Shown here one piece after another: positions 9,750 to 19,025 of a DNA stretch of 64,000 bases (within the stretch, counting starts at the first letter, position 1; each line of letters opens with the position of its first letter). The DNA is from Hyphomicrobium sp. ghe19. Lineage in GTDB: Bacteria > Pseudomonadota > Alphaproteobacteria > Rhizobiales > Hyphomicrobiaceae. The position numbers and the translations under genes were made by a program. The notes below the pieces were generated by a model that did not search any database, was not told the DNA's origin, and saw only the letters and a list, made by a program, of their open reading frames with translations. The DNA lies in contig NZ_LR743509.1 of NCBI RefSeq assembly GCF_902712875.1, positions 248,001-312,000 of the forward strand. The letters are read 5' to 3'.

Positions 9750-10706
9750 ATGCGAAAGTTCGGCGATCTTGATCAGCGCGAAATCCTAGCGCTCGCGATC
9801 TCACTCGAGGAAGAGCACGGCCGCATCTATTCCGATTATGCGGCGGGCCTCAGCGCCGACTATCCGGCATCGGCCAAGATCTTCTCCGAACTCGGAGAAG
9901 AGGAAAACGAGCACCGCCGCTGGCTGATCGATCTCTTCCGACGCAAGTTCGGCGACCATATTCCGCTTATCCGTCGCCAGGACGTGTCCGGTTTCGTCCG
10001 CCACGATCCCATCTGGATGGTCCGGCCGCTCGGCATCGAGAAGGTGCGGCGGCAGGCCGAGCAGATCGAAGCGGAGACGCGGAGTTTCTACCAGTCTGCA
10101 TTGGCGCGTGCGTCAGACGCCGAAATCCGCAAGCTTCTCGGCGATCTGATTGCGGCGGAAAACGAGCACATCGAAATCGCGCACGACGTTGCCGCCGTCG
10201 AGCTGACCGATAAAGCGAAAACGCATGAAGCTCAGGCCGCGCGCCGTTCCTTCGTGCTCCAGTACGTGCAGCCTGGACTGACGGGTCTGATCGACGGCTC
10301 GATCTCGACGCTCGCGCCGATCTTTGCAGCGGCCTTCGCGACGCATAACACTTGGCAGACATTTCTCGTCGGCATTGCTGCTTCGGTCGGTGCCGGCATA
10401 TCGATGGCTTTTGCGGAAGCGCTTTCCGATGACGGGGAGATCTCGGGGCGCGGCCATCCGTGGCTGCGCGGCTCGGTCACAGGACTGATGACCGCACTCG
10501 GTGGCATCGGACATACGCTTCCTTATCTCATTCCCGATTTTTGGACTGCGACGACAATCGCTGTCAGCGTGGTGTTCATCGAGCTTTGGATCATTGCCGG
10601 AATACGCTCCCGGTTCAGCGAGACGAAGTTCTGGAGAGCGGCTTCGGAGGTCGTCGTGGGCGGCCTGATCGTGTTTATGGTGGGCATCCTGATCGGCAGC
10701 GCGTAG
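9750..10706 (+). CDS. mbfA: Membrane-bound ferritin MbfA (ferritin-like domain plus VIT1-like iron exporter)
   Basis: 318 residues in two parts. The first ~150 form a four-helix ferritin-like domain with diiron ligands: an EEEH run at 20-23, an E52xxH55 pair (ENEH) and an E137xxH140 pair (ENEH). The second, from about 165, is a membrane domain of the VIT1/CCC1 vacuolar iron transporter type (GLTGLIDGSISTLAPIF, then GISMAFAEALSDDGE). In rhizobia MbfA exports iron and protects from iron and peroxide stress. The ATG at 9750 lies just downstream of the Irr box at 9715-9729, fitting derepression when iron is plentiful. Confidence 0.95.
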   Translation: MRKFGDLDQREILALAISLEEEHGRIYSDYAAGLSADYPASAKIFSELGEEENEHRRWLIDLFRRKFGDHIPLIRRQDVSGFVRHDPIWMVRPLGIEKVRRQAEQIEAETRSFYQSALARASDAEIRKLLGDLIAAENEHIEIAHDVAAVELTDKAKTHEAQAARRSFVLQYVQPGLTGLIDGSISTLAPIFAAAFATHNTWQTFLVGIAASVGAGISMAFAEALSDDGEISGRGHPWLRGSVTGLMTALGGIGHTLPYLIPDFWTATTIAVSVVFIELWIIAGIRSRFSETKFWRAASEVVVGGLIVFMVGILIGSA

Positions 10707-10804
10707 ACAGGATGGCGGGCAGGCCTCACTGAAGCCATAGTCTCTTGACGCTTTGCTCGCTGCTGGCAAAAGTGCCGGCGCCCATCAACGGCCGAAGGCA
10801 TCTC

Positions 10805-12046
10805 ATGCGCGCAGGTTTTCTCGTTTTCACGGTGGCATCCCTCATGCTGGCGGGTCTCTCCGCGACTGCCAATGCGGAAAGCGCGCCGCCCACACCACCG
10901 AACAAGCGCAATTGCCAGAACACGGTGCCGTTCAACACATGGCTCGCAGATTTCAAGCGAGAGGCGATCGCTGACGGCATTCGTCCGGAGATCATCGAGG
11001 AAACGATCGGCGGCATGACGCCTGATCAGGGGACGATCAGCCGCGACCGGAAGCAGGGCTTCTTCTCGCAGACGTTCATCGAATTCTACTTCAAGCTCGC
11101 CACCAAAAGCCGCGAGCAGATGGGCCGCACGTACCTGCAGCGTTATGCCGACATCTTCGACCGCGCCGAGAAGGAGTTCGGCGTTCCAGGCGCGGTTATC
11201 ACCGGGTTCTGGGCGCTCGAAAGCGACTTCGGCGCTGGGATGGGTAAGTTGCCCGTTCTGCATTCACTCGTAACTTTGGCGTGGGATTGCCGTCGCGGCG
11301 ATATGTTTCGCGAAGAGCTGAAAGCGGCGATGAAGATCGTCCAGCGTGGCGACCTTACTCCCGATCAGATGATCGGCTCATGGGCGGGTGAACTCGGCCA
11401 GACGCAGTTCCTGCCGCGCCACTATCTCAACCTCGGTATCGATTACGACGGCGACGGGCGCGTCGATCTCATTCGTAGCAATGCCGACGTCATCGGATCG
11501 ACGGCGAAATTCCTCTCGGAAATGGGCTGGCGGCGCGGCGAGCCGTGGATCGAGGAAGTGCGCCTTACAAAGGAACTGCCGTGGGATAAGGCCGATCTCG
11601 CGATCCAGCTGCCGCGCTCGCAATGGGCGGCGTGGGGCGTTCAAGCCGTCGGCAGCAAGCAGCTTCCGGCCGACGATTTCAAGGCTTCGCTCCTGCTGCC
11701 GATGGGCCGTAACGGCCCGGCGTTTCTCGCCTACCAGAACTTCCACGTTTACACGGATTGGAACCAGTCGCTGACCTACGCGATGACGGCGGCGCATCTC
11801 GCTGCCCGCATGGCGGGCGCACCGAACCTCAAACGCGAGAGCGGCAACGTGGTTTCGCTGAGCTACGAGCAGCTGAAAGAGCTGCAAGGCCTTTTGAAGC
11901 GTCGCGGTTTGGATGTGGGCGAGATCGACGGCAAGCTTGGCGCGGGTACCCGCAAGGCCGTCAAGGAAATGCAGATGAAGTTCGGTTTGCCTGCCGACAG
12001 CTATCCGACGGCGGAGCTGCTGACGGCGCTACGCGGCCGCAGCTAG
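10805..12046 (+). CDS. Secreted lytic murein transglycosylase (MltB/SLT_2 type) with peptidoglycan-binding domain
   Basis: 413 residues from the ATG at 10805 (GAAGG site upstream). A signal peptide covers residues 1-24 (hydrophobic core FLVFTVASLMLAGL, cleavage near ANA). The SLT_2 catalytic domain follows, with the probable catalytic Glu139 in FWALESDFG and the conserved SWAGELGQTQFLP segment. The last ~55 residues form a PG_binding_1 repeat (LKRRGLDVGEIDGKLGAGTR). It cleaves the MurNAc-GlcNAc bond to anhydro ends in the periplasm during wall turnover. There is no lipobox, so it is probably soluble. A terminator hairpin follows 19 bp after the stop. Confidence 0.93.
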   Translation: MRAGFLVFTVASLMLAGLSATANAESAPPTPPNKRNCQNTVPFNTWLADFKREAIADGIRPEIIEETIGGMTPDQGTISRDRKQGFFSQTFIEFYFKLATKSREQMGRTYLQRYADIFDRAEKEFGVPGAVITGFWALESDFGAGMGKLPVLHSLVTLAWDCRRGDMFREELKAAMKIVQRGDLTPDQMIGSWAGELGQTQFLPRHYLNLGIDYDGDGRVDLIRSNADVIGSTAKFLSEMGWRRGEPWIEEVRLTKELPWDKADLAIQLPRSQWAAWGVQAVGSKQLPADDFKASLLLPMGRNGPAFLAYQNFHVYTDWNQSLTYAMTAAHLAARMAGAPNLKRESGNVVSLSYEQLKELQGLLKRRGLDVGEIDGKLGAGTRKAVKEMQMKFGLPADSYPTAELLTALRGRS

Positions 12047-12065
12047 ATTTTGTTCGCTGTAAATG

Positions 12066-12102
12066 AATTACGCCGGCGGCTCGTTGAGCCGCCGGCGTAA
12101 TT
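12066..12102. terminator. Strong bidirectional hairpin terminator
   Basis: A perfect 17-bp stem (12066-12082 with 12086-12102) around a GTT loop. The stem core is GC-rich (CGCCGGCGGCTC) with AATT/AATT ends, so it gives a short T-run in both orientations. It sits between the convergent transglycosylase and ndh genes and can stop transcription from both sides. Confidence 0.85.
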
Positions 12103-12138
12103 GTATTCCGTCACTGCAACTCGTGCCGCTTTGCGAAC

Positions 12139-13500
12139 CTAGTGCAGCTTGACCTGCGGCTCAGTGCGGCGGGTGAGCGTACGCGAGAGCGTGTCGAGCG
12201 CGACCTTGATATATCCGTGCAGCGCGACTTCGTGCATCTTATAGAGCGACCGATACATCATCTTGGCGAACCAGCCTTCGATGCGCAGCGACTTGCCTTC
12301 GATGAAGCCCATCAGGTTGCCGACGGTCGAATATTTGCCGAGCGAAACCAGCGAGCCGAAGTCGCGATATTTGAACGGCGCCAGTTCCTTCGCGCCATTC
12401 ATGCGGCGCTGGATCTGTTTGACGAGATGGCTCGCTTCCTGGTGGGCCGCCTGAGCGCGCGGAGGGATCGGCGCCGTTTCACCGTCGGGCAGCAAATAGG
12501 CGGCATCGCCGATGACGAAGATGTTGTCGTCGCGCGTCGTCTGCAACGTCGGTTTGACGACGAGCGTATTCATGCGGCTGACTTCGAGACCATCGAGCTT
12601 CGATAAGACATCCGGGCCTTTGACGCCGGCGGCCCAAACGACGAGTTCCGACGGAATGAACTCGCCGTTGGCGAGCGTTACGCCTTCCGCGGTGACTTTC
12701 GTGACGGGACTGCCGACGCGGATATCGACGCCCATGCCGCGCAGAATATCAGCGGTTGCTTGTGATAGACGCTCGGGAAGAGCGGGCAAGATGCGGGGCG
12801 CGGCTTCGATCAGCGTGATCTTGAAGTCTTTCTCCGGATCGAGCTTGTCGAGCCCGAATTCGATCAGGCCGCGAGCTGCATGGTGCAGCTCCGCCGAAAG
12901 CTCCGAGCCGGTTGCGCCGGCTCCGATGATCGCGACGTGAAGCTGGCCGTCCCGCACGGGGCCCGGCTGCGCGTAGGCGCGAACGCAAGCGTTCAACAGG
13001 CGCCTGTTGAAGCGCTCCGCCTGCTCTGGCGTGTCGAGCATGATGGCATGTTCCAACACACCCGGCGTTCCGAAATCATGCGATACGCTGCCGATGGCGA
13101 TGACGAGCGTGTCGTAGGGGAACCAACGGTCCGGCGTGATCTCGCGGCCGTCCTCGTCGTAGGTCGCGCCGAGGTGCACGCGCTTGTTGGCGCGGTCGAG
13201 CCCGATCATTTCGCCGTAGCGATAACGAAATCCGTGCCAGTGGCCCTGGGCCTGATAGGACAGTTCGTGGCGTCCGGTATCCATGCTGCCCGCCGCGATC
13301 TCGTGCAGGAGCGGCTTCCAGATGTGCGTCCGCGCACGGTCGACGAGCGTAATTTCTGCCTTGCCGGACCGGCCGAGCTTTCTGCCGAGCTGTGTCGCGA
13401 GTTCCAGTCCGCCCGCGCCACCTCCGACGATGACGATACGATAGGGCTGTTTTTCGGTGACGCCTTTGTCTGGCGATGTAGCGGGAGCCTGCAAATTCAT
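12139..13500 (-). CDS. ndh: Type II NADH:quinone oxidoreductase (single-subunit)
   Basis: 453-residue membrane-associated flavoprotein passing electrons from NADH to quinone without proton pumping. The FAD Rossmann motif VIVGGGAGGLELA is at about 23-35 and the NADH-binding motif VAIIGAGATGSEL lies near the middle. The quinone-side motif GDAAYLLPDG and an AQAAHQEASHL helix follow, then a C-terminal amphipathic region expected to dock on the membrane. The ATG at 13500 follows GAGG with 5-nt spacing. The 36 bp to the pheT stop, on the same strand, leave room for read-through from pheT. Confidence 0.93.
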   Translation of the reverse strand: MNLQAPATSPDKGVTEKQPYRIVIVGGGAGGLELATQLGRKLGRSGKAEITLVDRARTHIWKPLLHEIAAGSMDTGRHELSYQAQGHWHGFRYRYGEMIGLDRANKRVHLGATYDEDGREITPDRWFPYDTLVIAIGSVSHDFGTPGVLEHAIMLDTPEQAERFNRRLLNACVRAYAQPGPVRDGQLHVAIIGAGATGSELSAELHHAARGLIEFGLDKLDPEKDFKITLIEAAPRILPALPERLSQATADILRGMGVDIRVGSPVTKVTAEGVTLANGEFIPSELVVWAAGVKGPDVLSKLDGLEVSRMNTLVVKPTLQTTRDDNIFVIGDAAYLLPDGETAPIPPRAQAAHQEASHLVKQIQRRMNGAKELAPFKYRDFGSLVSLGKYSTVGNLMGFIEGKSLRIEGWFAKMMYRSLYKMHEVALHGYIKVALDTLSRTLTRRTEPQVKLH

Positions 13501-13536
13501 ATTGGCCTCATGCGCGAAGTCATGACGGCGGCATTT

Positions 13537-15969
13537 TTAGGAACGCAATTCGCCGCCGGTCGCCTTCTTAACATCCGTTACTATTTTTTTGGTTATCGTT
13601 TCGATCGCCTGATCGGTCAGCGTTTCCGTCGCAGGCTGGATCGTTATTTCTATGGCGATGGATTTCTTGCCTTCGGCCGCGAGACTGCCGCCTTCGAAAA
13701 CGTCGAACACGCTGACGGAGCGGATCAGAGTCTTGTCGGCGTTCGCCGCGGCTTTTACCACATCTCCGGCGGCGACGTCTTTCGGCACGATGAAAGCCAG
13801 GTCGCGCGTCACGGGCAATAGATCGGATGCCGCAAGCGGCGGTTTGGCTCGCGACTTCTTCTTCTCGGGCGGCAGGGCGTCGAGGAAGATCTCGAAAGCG
13901 GAAACGGGGGCTTCAACATCCAGCGCCTTGAGCGTCGCGGGGTGAATTTCGCCGAAATAGGCGAGCACGGTCTTCGGGCCGAGCTTGAGCGCCCCTGAAC
14001 GGCCGGGGTGATACCAAGCCGGGGCATCGCGCGTGATCTGCGCTTTCGAAGGGTCGAGCCCAAGCGCGGAAAGTGCCGCAAAGACATCGGCTTTAACGTC
14101 GAAGACGCCGACCGGGTTGGCGTTGCCGTCCCAGTGCCGCCCCGCGCCCGTCAAGCGGGCCGTTCCGGCGCGTACACCGGCAGCGCTCGCGTATTGATCT
14201 TCCGGCCGCTCGCCGCGGTAAGCTTGGCCGAGCTCGAAAAGCGCGACATCCGCAATGCCGCGATTGCGGTTGCGCGTCACCGCCGTCAGCAGGCCAGGGA
14301 GCAATCCCGGACGCATTGACGACATCTCGACGGAGATGGGGTTTCCAAGATCGAGAGCTGGCGCGCCGCCGCCGAAATGGACGGCTTGCTCTTTCGGAAT
14401 GAAGCTCCACGTCACGGCTTCGACGAAGCCGCGGGCTGCCAGCAAGCGGCGGCCGCGACGGGCGCGCTTCTGCTTTTCGGTAAGGACGGCGCGGGCAATT
14501 CCGTCGGCGCGCGGCAGGGGCGTCGCCGGGATGCGATCGAGTCCGGCGATGCGGACGACTTCTTCTACGAGGTCGGCAGCGCCATGGACGTCAGGACGCC
14601 ACGTCGGAACGGTGATCTTTGCGGCGTTCGGCTTGCCTTCTATCGTGAAGCCTAGCGCTTTCAGTGTGTCCGAGATCTCGTCGTTCGAGAGTTTCACGCC
14701 CGAGAGCTTTTCGATGCGCGCGAAATCGAAGGAAATGACGCGGCTTTCGATTGGCTCTTTGCCCGCGATCTTGGCCTTCGAGGCTTCGCCTCCGCAGAAC
14801 TTCAGGATCATGTCGGTGGCGAGATCGAGACCAGGACGAACGGAAGCCGGATCGACGCCGCGCTCGAAACGATACCGAGCATCGCTTACGAGACCGGTCT
14901 TGCGGCCAGTCGCGGCGGTGCGGACGGGATCGAACCAGGCGCTCTCGATGAGAACAGCTTTGGTCTCTGGCGTGCAACCGGTGCTTTCGCCGCCCATGAC
15001 GCCGCCAAGGCCGAGTGGGCCCGAATCGTCGGCGATCACGCACATCGTGTCGTCGACGGTGTACTCCTTACCGTCGAGCGCGAGAAACTTTTCGCCATTC
15101 TTGCCGAGACGAGCATGCAGCGCGCCCTTGATCTTGTGTGCGTCGTACACGTGCAGAGGGCGGCCGCGATCGAGCGAGATGTAATTCGTGACGTCAACGA
15201 GGGCGTTGATCGGGCGCAGGCCCGCAGCTTTCAGCCTGTTCTGCATCCAATCGGGCGACGCACCATTCGCGACGTTGCGAATCGTTCGCGCGGCGAACAC
15301 CGGGCACGCGTCAGCCGTTTCGGGCGTGAACTCAAGCTTGACCGGGATCTTGCAATCGAAGGCTTCGTTGAGCGGCGCGAGCTTCGGCTCGGGCTTCAGC
15401 TTGCCCATGCCTGCTGCCGCGAGATCGCGCGCGATGCCGCGAACGCCGGTGCAGTCAGGGCGGTTCGGCGTCAGTTTGACTTCGATGACAGGATCGTTGA
15501 GGCCGACGACATCGATATAGCGGTCGCCGACGTTAGCGGCCCATTCCGCCGGCAGATCGAGAATGCCGTCGCTTTCCTCGGAGAGTTCGAGTTCGGCGGC
15601 GGAGCACATCATGCCGTTCGAGACGACGCCGCGAACCGGCTTTTTCTCGAGCGTGATTTTCGAGCCTGGAATGTAGGTTCCGAGCGGCGCAAAGACGGAG
15701 ACCATGCCGGGACGCGCGTTCGGTGCGCCGCAGACGACTTCCATCAGCGGCTCGCCTTTGGCGACCTCGACTTGGACGACCTGCAACTTGTCGGCGTTCG
15801 GATGTTTTTTTGCTTCGACGATGCGCGCGATCTTGAAGGCGCCGAGCGACTTCGCCGGGTCTTCGATGCCTTCGACCTCGAGACCGATCGCGGACAGCGT
15901 CGTCGCGATCTCGTCGACGGATTTCTCCGTGTCGAGGTGATCCTTCAGCCAAGAGAACGTGAATTTCAT
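13537..15969 (-). CDS. pheT: Phenylalanyl-tRNA synthetase beta subunit
   Basis: 810 residues, usual bacterial PheT length. The N-terminal tRNA-binding (OB-fold) domain covers about 40-150 (VCGAPNARPG, VSNGMMCS); the B3/B4 editing domain (NRPDCTGVRGIARDLA, then FDPVRTAATGRKTGL), the B5 domain and the C-terminal ferredoxin-fold anticodon-binding domain follow. It pairs with PheS to charge tRNA-Phe. In most bacteria pheT directly follows pheS; here the two are about 1.7 kb apart, with rtcB between them on the same strand. Confidence 0.97.
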   Translation of the reverse strand: MKFTFSWLKDHLDTEKSVDEIATTLSAIGLEVEGIEDPAKSLGAFKIARIVEAKKHPNADKLQVVQVEVAKGEPLMEVVCGAPNARPGMVSVFAPLGTYIPGSKITLEKKPVRGVVSNGMMCSAAELELSEESDGILDLPAEWAANVGDRYIDVVGLNDPVIEVKLTPNRPDCTGVRGIARDLAAAGMGKLKPEPKLAPLNEAFDCKIPVKLEFTPETADACPVFAARTIRNVANGASPDWMQNRLKAAGLRPINALVDVTNYISLDRGRPLHVYDAHKIKGALHARLGKNGEKFLALDGKEYTVDDTMCVIADDSGPLGLGGVMGGESTGCTPETKAVLIESAWFDPVRTAATGRKTGLVSDARYRFERGVDPASVRPGLDLATDMILKFCGGEASKAKIAGKEPIESRVISFDFARIEKLSGVKLSNDEISDTLKALGFTIEGKPNAAKITVPTWRPDVHGAADLVEEVVRIAGLDRIPATPLPRADGIARAVLTEKQKRARRGRRLLAARGFVEAVTWSFIPKEQAVHFGGGAPALDLGNPISVEMSSMRPGLLPGLLTAVTRNRNRGIADVALFELGQAYRGERPEDQYASAAGVRAGTARLTGAGRHWDGNANPVGVFDVKADVFAALSALGLDPSKAQITRDAPAWYHPGRSGALKLGPKTVLAYFGEIHPATLKALDVEAPVSAFEIFLDALPPEKKKSRAKPPLAASDLLPVTRDLAFIVPKDVAAGDVVKAAANADKTLIRSVSVFDVFEGGSLAAEGKKSIAIEITIQPATETLTDQAIETITKKIVTDVKKATGGELRS

Positions 15970-15990
15970 TTCTTAGGTCTCGTGCGCAGA

Positions 15991-16033
15991 ATTCCCCTCC
16001 CCAGCAGGGAAGGGGAGGTAGGGGTGGGTAGAA
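15991..16033. repeat. GC-rich palindromic intergenic repeat (CCTCCCC...GGGGAGG)
   Basis: Between pheT and rtcB, CCTCCCC at 15996-16002 pairs with GGGGAGG at 16012-16018 around a 9-nt loop, followed by TAGGGGTGGG. This C-rich/G-rich pattern resembles short dispersed repeats in many alphaproteobacterial genomes. I saw no second copy in this window, so the repeat call rests on general resemblance. Confidence 0.45.
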
Positions 16034-16089
16034 TTCGCGACAAGGTGATAGCGGGTTCAATCCTGGTCCGCTACCACCCGCGATGCCGC

Positions 16090-17439
16090 TCAGTCCTTGA
16101 AAGGGTCAAACTCGCCCTCTCCGGCCATAACTACGGCAAAAGGCGTCAGCCTGTGCAACACGCGCGTTGATGTCGCGTGGTACGCCAGAACCTCATCCAG
16201 CCGCCGGTAGGCCATCGGGCTTTCGTCGAGGTCGGCACCGACGAGCGTTACGCCGCGCCGCTGCAGCCAGGCGTCCATTTCGACGCGCGAGAACCGCCGC
16301 TTGGCTTCCTTGCGTCCAAACAGACGGCCAGCGCCATGCACCGTCGAATAGAGCGACGCCTTTGCTTCAGGACTGTCAACACCTTCGAGGATTACCGCGT
16401 CATCACCCATCGAGCCGCCCACGAAGCCGCGTTGCCCGGGAAACGCCGGCGTTGCGCCCTTGCGGACAACCCACAGATCGCGCCCGTCGTGCGTCTCGCG
16501 CCAGGCGTAGTTGTGATGATTGTGGACCATGTCTGTCACCATACCACCGATGATCTGTCGCACGCGTTCCACCACCCATTCACGGCCAGCGTACGAATAG
16601 CGACCTGCAAGTTCCATCGCAGCGATGTAACGCTGACCGAGTTCGCTATCTTCATCGACCACCGCAGGCGGTACGTTCATGCCGTCCTTCCCGCCCGCAG
16701 CTTTGAGGTAACGCGTTGCGCTCGTATGGCCGAGGCCGCGGCTACCAAAATGCACGCCGATCCAAACGTAACCGGCTTCATCGCGCATCAAGTCGACATA
16801 GTGGTTGCCCGATCCGACCGTGCCAATCTGATTGACCGCCTTCTGCCGATAAGCCTCCATATCGGAGGCCTTCCAAGCATTGGAATCATCAAACAGCTCA
16901 TGCTCAACCCGCTCGTTGTTCGAACGTCCAATCCCGAACGAAACGATGCGCGCGATATCCTTTGTGATGCTTCCAATTCGGCTTTCGATTTCTTCGAAGC
17001 GGGTATCAAGGCGCACGGCCATGTTTCCGCATCCAATGTCGAAGCCGACACCGGAGATGCTGATCTGCTTTTCGTAAGCAATCACGCCACCGACGGGTTG
17101 CGCATAGCCGAGGTGCCCGTCAGCACAAATAACGCCAGCGACGGCGTTGCCAACGCCCATGCAGTTGCGCATTTGCGCGACCGTCGCCGCATCGTGCTCA
17201 CCAATGACAGTCAGCGGGCTGTCGCGATAGGCTGCGTCTTGCGGCTTGATTGCCGCAATCTCGGCGCCTGCTGCGCCAGCCTCGTGCGCCATGTGCTCAT
17301 CGCGGGCGGCCTGACGGAACTGGCACCAGGCAGGCCATGCCTTCATGCCGGGCCTTTCGACTCTCACATCAGGATCGGCGTATCCGGCAGCCATTGCGAG
17401 TTCGCGAGCACGCGCCTTGTAGGGATCTGAACGTTCCAT
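16090..17439 (-). CDS. rtcB: RtcB-family RNA ligase (3'-phosphate/5'-OH joining)
   Basis: RtcB ligases join 2',3'-cyclic-phosphate or 3'-phosphate RNA ends to 5'-OH ends with GTP and Mn(II), repairing broken tRNA or rRNA. The family motifs appear in order: ADGHLGYAQPVGG, GVGFDIGCGN (metal-binding Cys), GTVGSGNHYVDL, GVHFGSRGLGH, HNHHNYA, VVRKGATPA, GSMGDDAVIL and HGAGR with the guanylylated His. I chose the ATG at 17439 (449 residues) because GGTG lies at suitable distance; an ATG four codons upstream (17451) is possible. It separates pheS from pheT, and an intrinsic terminator ends about 17-29 bp before the start. No RtcR regulator or archease is in the window. Confidence 0.93.
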   Translation of the reverse strand: MERSDPYKARARELAMAAGYADPDVRVERPGMKAWPAWCQFRQAARDEHMAHEAGAAGAEIAAIKPQDAAYRDSPLTVIGEHDAATVAQMRNCMGVGNAVAGVICADGHLGYAQPVGGVIAYEKQISISGVGFDIGCGNMAVRLDTRFEEIESRIGSITKDIARIVSFGIGRSNNERVEHELFDDSNAWKASDMEAYRQKAVNQIGTVGSGNHYVDLMRDEAGYVWIGVHFGSRGLGHTSATRYLKAAGGKDGMNVPPAVVDEDSELGQRYIAAMELAGRYSYAGREWVVERVRQIIGGMVTDMVHNHHNYAWRETHDGRDLWVVRKGATPAFPGQRGFVGGSMGDDAVILEGVDSPEAKASLYSTVHGAGRLFGRKEAKRRFSRVEMDAWLQRRGVTLVGADLDESPMAYRRLDEVLAYHATSTRVLHRLTPFAVVMAGEGEFDPFKD

Positions 17440-17467
17440 CGCGTTCACCATTTACGATTTTGAAAAC

Positions 17468-17497
17468 AAAAAAACCTCCGCAGCGTTTGCTGGGAGG
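17468..17497 (-). terminator. Intrinsic terminator between pheS and rtcB
   Basis: Read on the minus strand: CCTCCCAGC, loop AAAC, then GCTGCGGAGG, followed by seven T. The stem is 9 bp with one bulged base. It lies about 216 bp downstream of the pheS stop and only 17-29 bp upstream of rtcB. It can end the rpmI-rplT-pheS transcript; being so near the rtcB start, it could also act as an attenuator for rtcB. Confidence 0.85.
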
Positions 17498-17713
17498 CCC
17501 ACATCGAGGTCCGAGAAGTTATTGGATGTTACCTTAGTGTAACTCCATCAACTCCGATCCGATCGACGTAGGCCAAGCGCGGTTGCAGACTGCCCATTTC
17601 TGGACGCCGATCTGCAAACAAATATGCGCGTGCGCGTTTCATAGCGTCGATTCACGAAGTTGAGTTCGAGGGTTATGCTTTATATGCGATGTGTACGTCA
17701 AGCTCTGTACGCA

Positions 17714-18787
17714 CTAATTGCTTAGCCCGCCGCCGAGGGTCGGCACGTCGAGCATCGAAAAGCCGTAGTGGCTGAGCCACTTCAAATCGCCGGAGAAGAA
17801 CGAGCGCAGATCGGGGATGCCGTATTTCAGCATCGTCAGCCGGTCGAGGCCGACGCCGAACGCGAAGCCTTGATACTTCTCGGGATCGAGACCGCAGTTA
17901 CGAAGCACGTTCGGGTGCACCATTCCGCAGCCGAGAATTTCGAGCCATTGGCCGGGCTTGCCGATCGCTTCGGCGCCGATGTCGACTTCCATCGAGGGCT
18001 CGGTGAACGGGAAGTGCGACGCGCGGAAGCGCATCTTCACTTCGTCGACCTCGAAGAAGGCTTTGCAGAATTCCTGTAGCACCCACTTCAGGTGGCCCAT
18101 GTGGGTCGACTCGTCGATGACGAGGCCTTCCACCTGATGGAACATCGGTGTGTGTGTCTGATCGCTATCCATGCGGTAGACGCGGCCCGGCGCGATGATG
18201 CGGATCGGGGGCTTTTGCGACACCATCGTGCGGATCTGCACGGGGCTCGTGTGCGTGCGAAGCAACAGCCGCGAGCCGTCGGCCTTCGGGGAAAAATAGA
18301 ACGTGTCGTGGTCCTGTCGCGCGGGGTGCTCGGCCGGGATGTTGAGCTTGTCGAAGTTCATCTCGTCGGTCTCGATGTCCGGACCTTCGGCGACCGAGAA
18401 GCCCATATCGGCGAAGATCTCTATGACTTCGTCGAGGACCTGGCTCACGGGATGAATGCGGCCTTCCGCAACGGGACCAAGGCGAACCGGCAACGTGACG
18501 TCAGCGCGCTCGGTCTTGAGGCGTTCGTCGAGCGCTGCCGTTTCAAGCACCGCTTTGCGGGCATCGAGCGCGTCTGCGACTTTCGACTTCAGCGTATTGA
18601 CCGTCTGGCCGAAGCTCTTGCGCTCTTCGGGCGGCAACGACCCGAGCTTGCTCATCAGCTCCGATACGCGGCCCTTCTTGCCGAGGGCCGAGACGCGGAC
18701 GGCATCGAGAGACGCCAGATCAGTGGCTCCGGCAATCTCGGCCAAGAGATCGTTTTCGAGATTGGAGAGAACGTCAGAAGTGCTCAT
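17714..18787 (-). CDS. pheS: Phenylalanyl-tRNA synthetase alpha subunit
   Basis: 357 residues. The N-terminal coiled-coil tRNA-binding region is at about 1-90 and the class II catalytic core follows: [19 protein letters not shown], the DTFYF motif, [12 protein letters not shown] (motif 2 region), [16 protein letters not shown] and [17 protein letters not shown] (motif 3). It forms the alpha2beta2 enzyme with PheT and charges tRNA-Phe. It follows rplT after 238 bp of repeat-like sequence, a common rpmI-rplT-pheS order, but is not followed directly by pheT. Confidence 0.97.
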   Translation of the reverse strand: MSTSDVLSNLENDLLAEIAGATDLASLDAVRVSALGKKGRVSELMSKLGSLPPEERKSFGQTVNTLKSKVADALDARKAVLETAALDERLKTERADVTLPVRLGPVAEGRIHPVSQVLDEVIEIFADMGFSVAEGPDIETDEMNFDKLNIPAEHPARQDHDTFYFSPKADGSRLLLRTHTSPVQIRTMVSQKPPIRIIAPGRVYRMDSDQTHTPMFHQVEGLVIDESTHMGHLKWVLQEFCKAFFEVDEVKMRFRASHFPFTEPSMEVDIGAEAIGKPGQWLEILGCGMVHPNVLRNCGLDPEKYQGFAFGVGLDRLTMLKYGIPDLRSFFSGDLKWLSHYGFSMLDVPTLGGGLSN

Positions 18788-18925
18788 GCAAGACCTCGTC
18801 CGGGCGCGGGCGCTTGTTGTCGTCCGGAATGACGCGCGGCCTTTGTTTGGCAGGCTTGGTGCGCACGATCAACTCCGCGCGACGATCCGGACACCGCGCC
18901 TGTGGGGCAGTCTCCGTTCAAGCGA

Positions 18926-18982
18926 TGGATCCCGGCTCTTTGTGACCGCACCCGAGGCGCGGCCACTTCGGCCGGGATGACA
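18926..18982. repeat. Palindromic intergenic repeat (ATCCCGGC...GCCGGGAT)
   Basis: ATCCCGGC at 18929-18936 pairs perfectly with GCCGGGAT at 18971-18978, with a GC-rich interior and a trailing GAC. Dispersed palindromes beginning GTCATCCCGG are frequent between genes in Hyphomicrobiales genomes. The element lies between rplT and pheS; a related fragment (GTCCGGAATGAC) sits about 100 bp away at 18829. Confidence 0.5.
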
Positions 18983-18995
18983 CTTGTTGGGCCAG

Positions 18996-19017
18996 TTGGC
19001 TGCGTCCGAGCAGCCAA
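18996..19017. repeat. Hairpin just downstream of rplT
   Basis: TTGGCTGC (18996-19003) and GCAGCCAA (19010-19017) form a perfect 8-bp stem with loop GTCCGA, 9 bp after the rplT stop. It has no T-run on the minus strand, so it is more likely an RNA-stabilising or processing element between rplT and pheS than a terminator. Confidence 0.5.
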
Positions 19018-19025
19018 GTGGGCAA

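Noticed and set aside
16047..16076. T-arm-like sequence (GGGTTCAATCC) followed by ACCA, suggesting a tRNA end next to rtcB
   Set aside because: The 5-bp stem around TTCAATC does not pair, and no anticodon or acceptor arm can be found before it.
16177..17430. 417-residue plus-strand frame opposite rtcB
   Set aside because: Shadow of the RtcB gene, whose motifs are complete on the minus strand.
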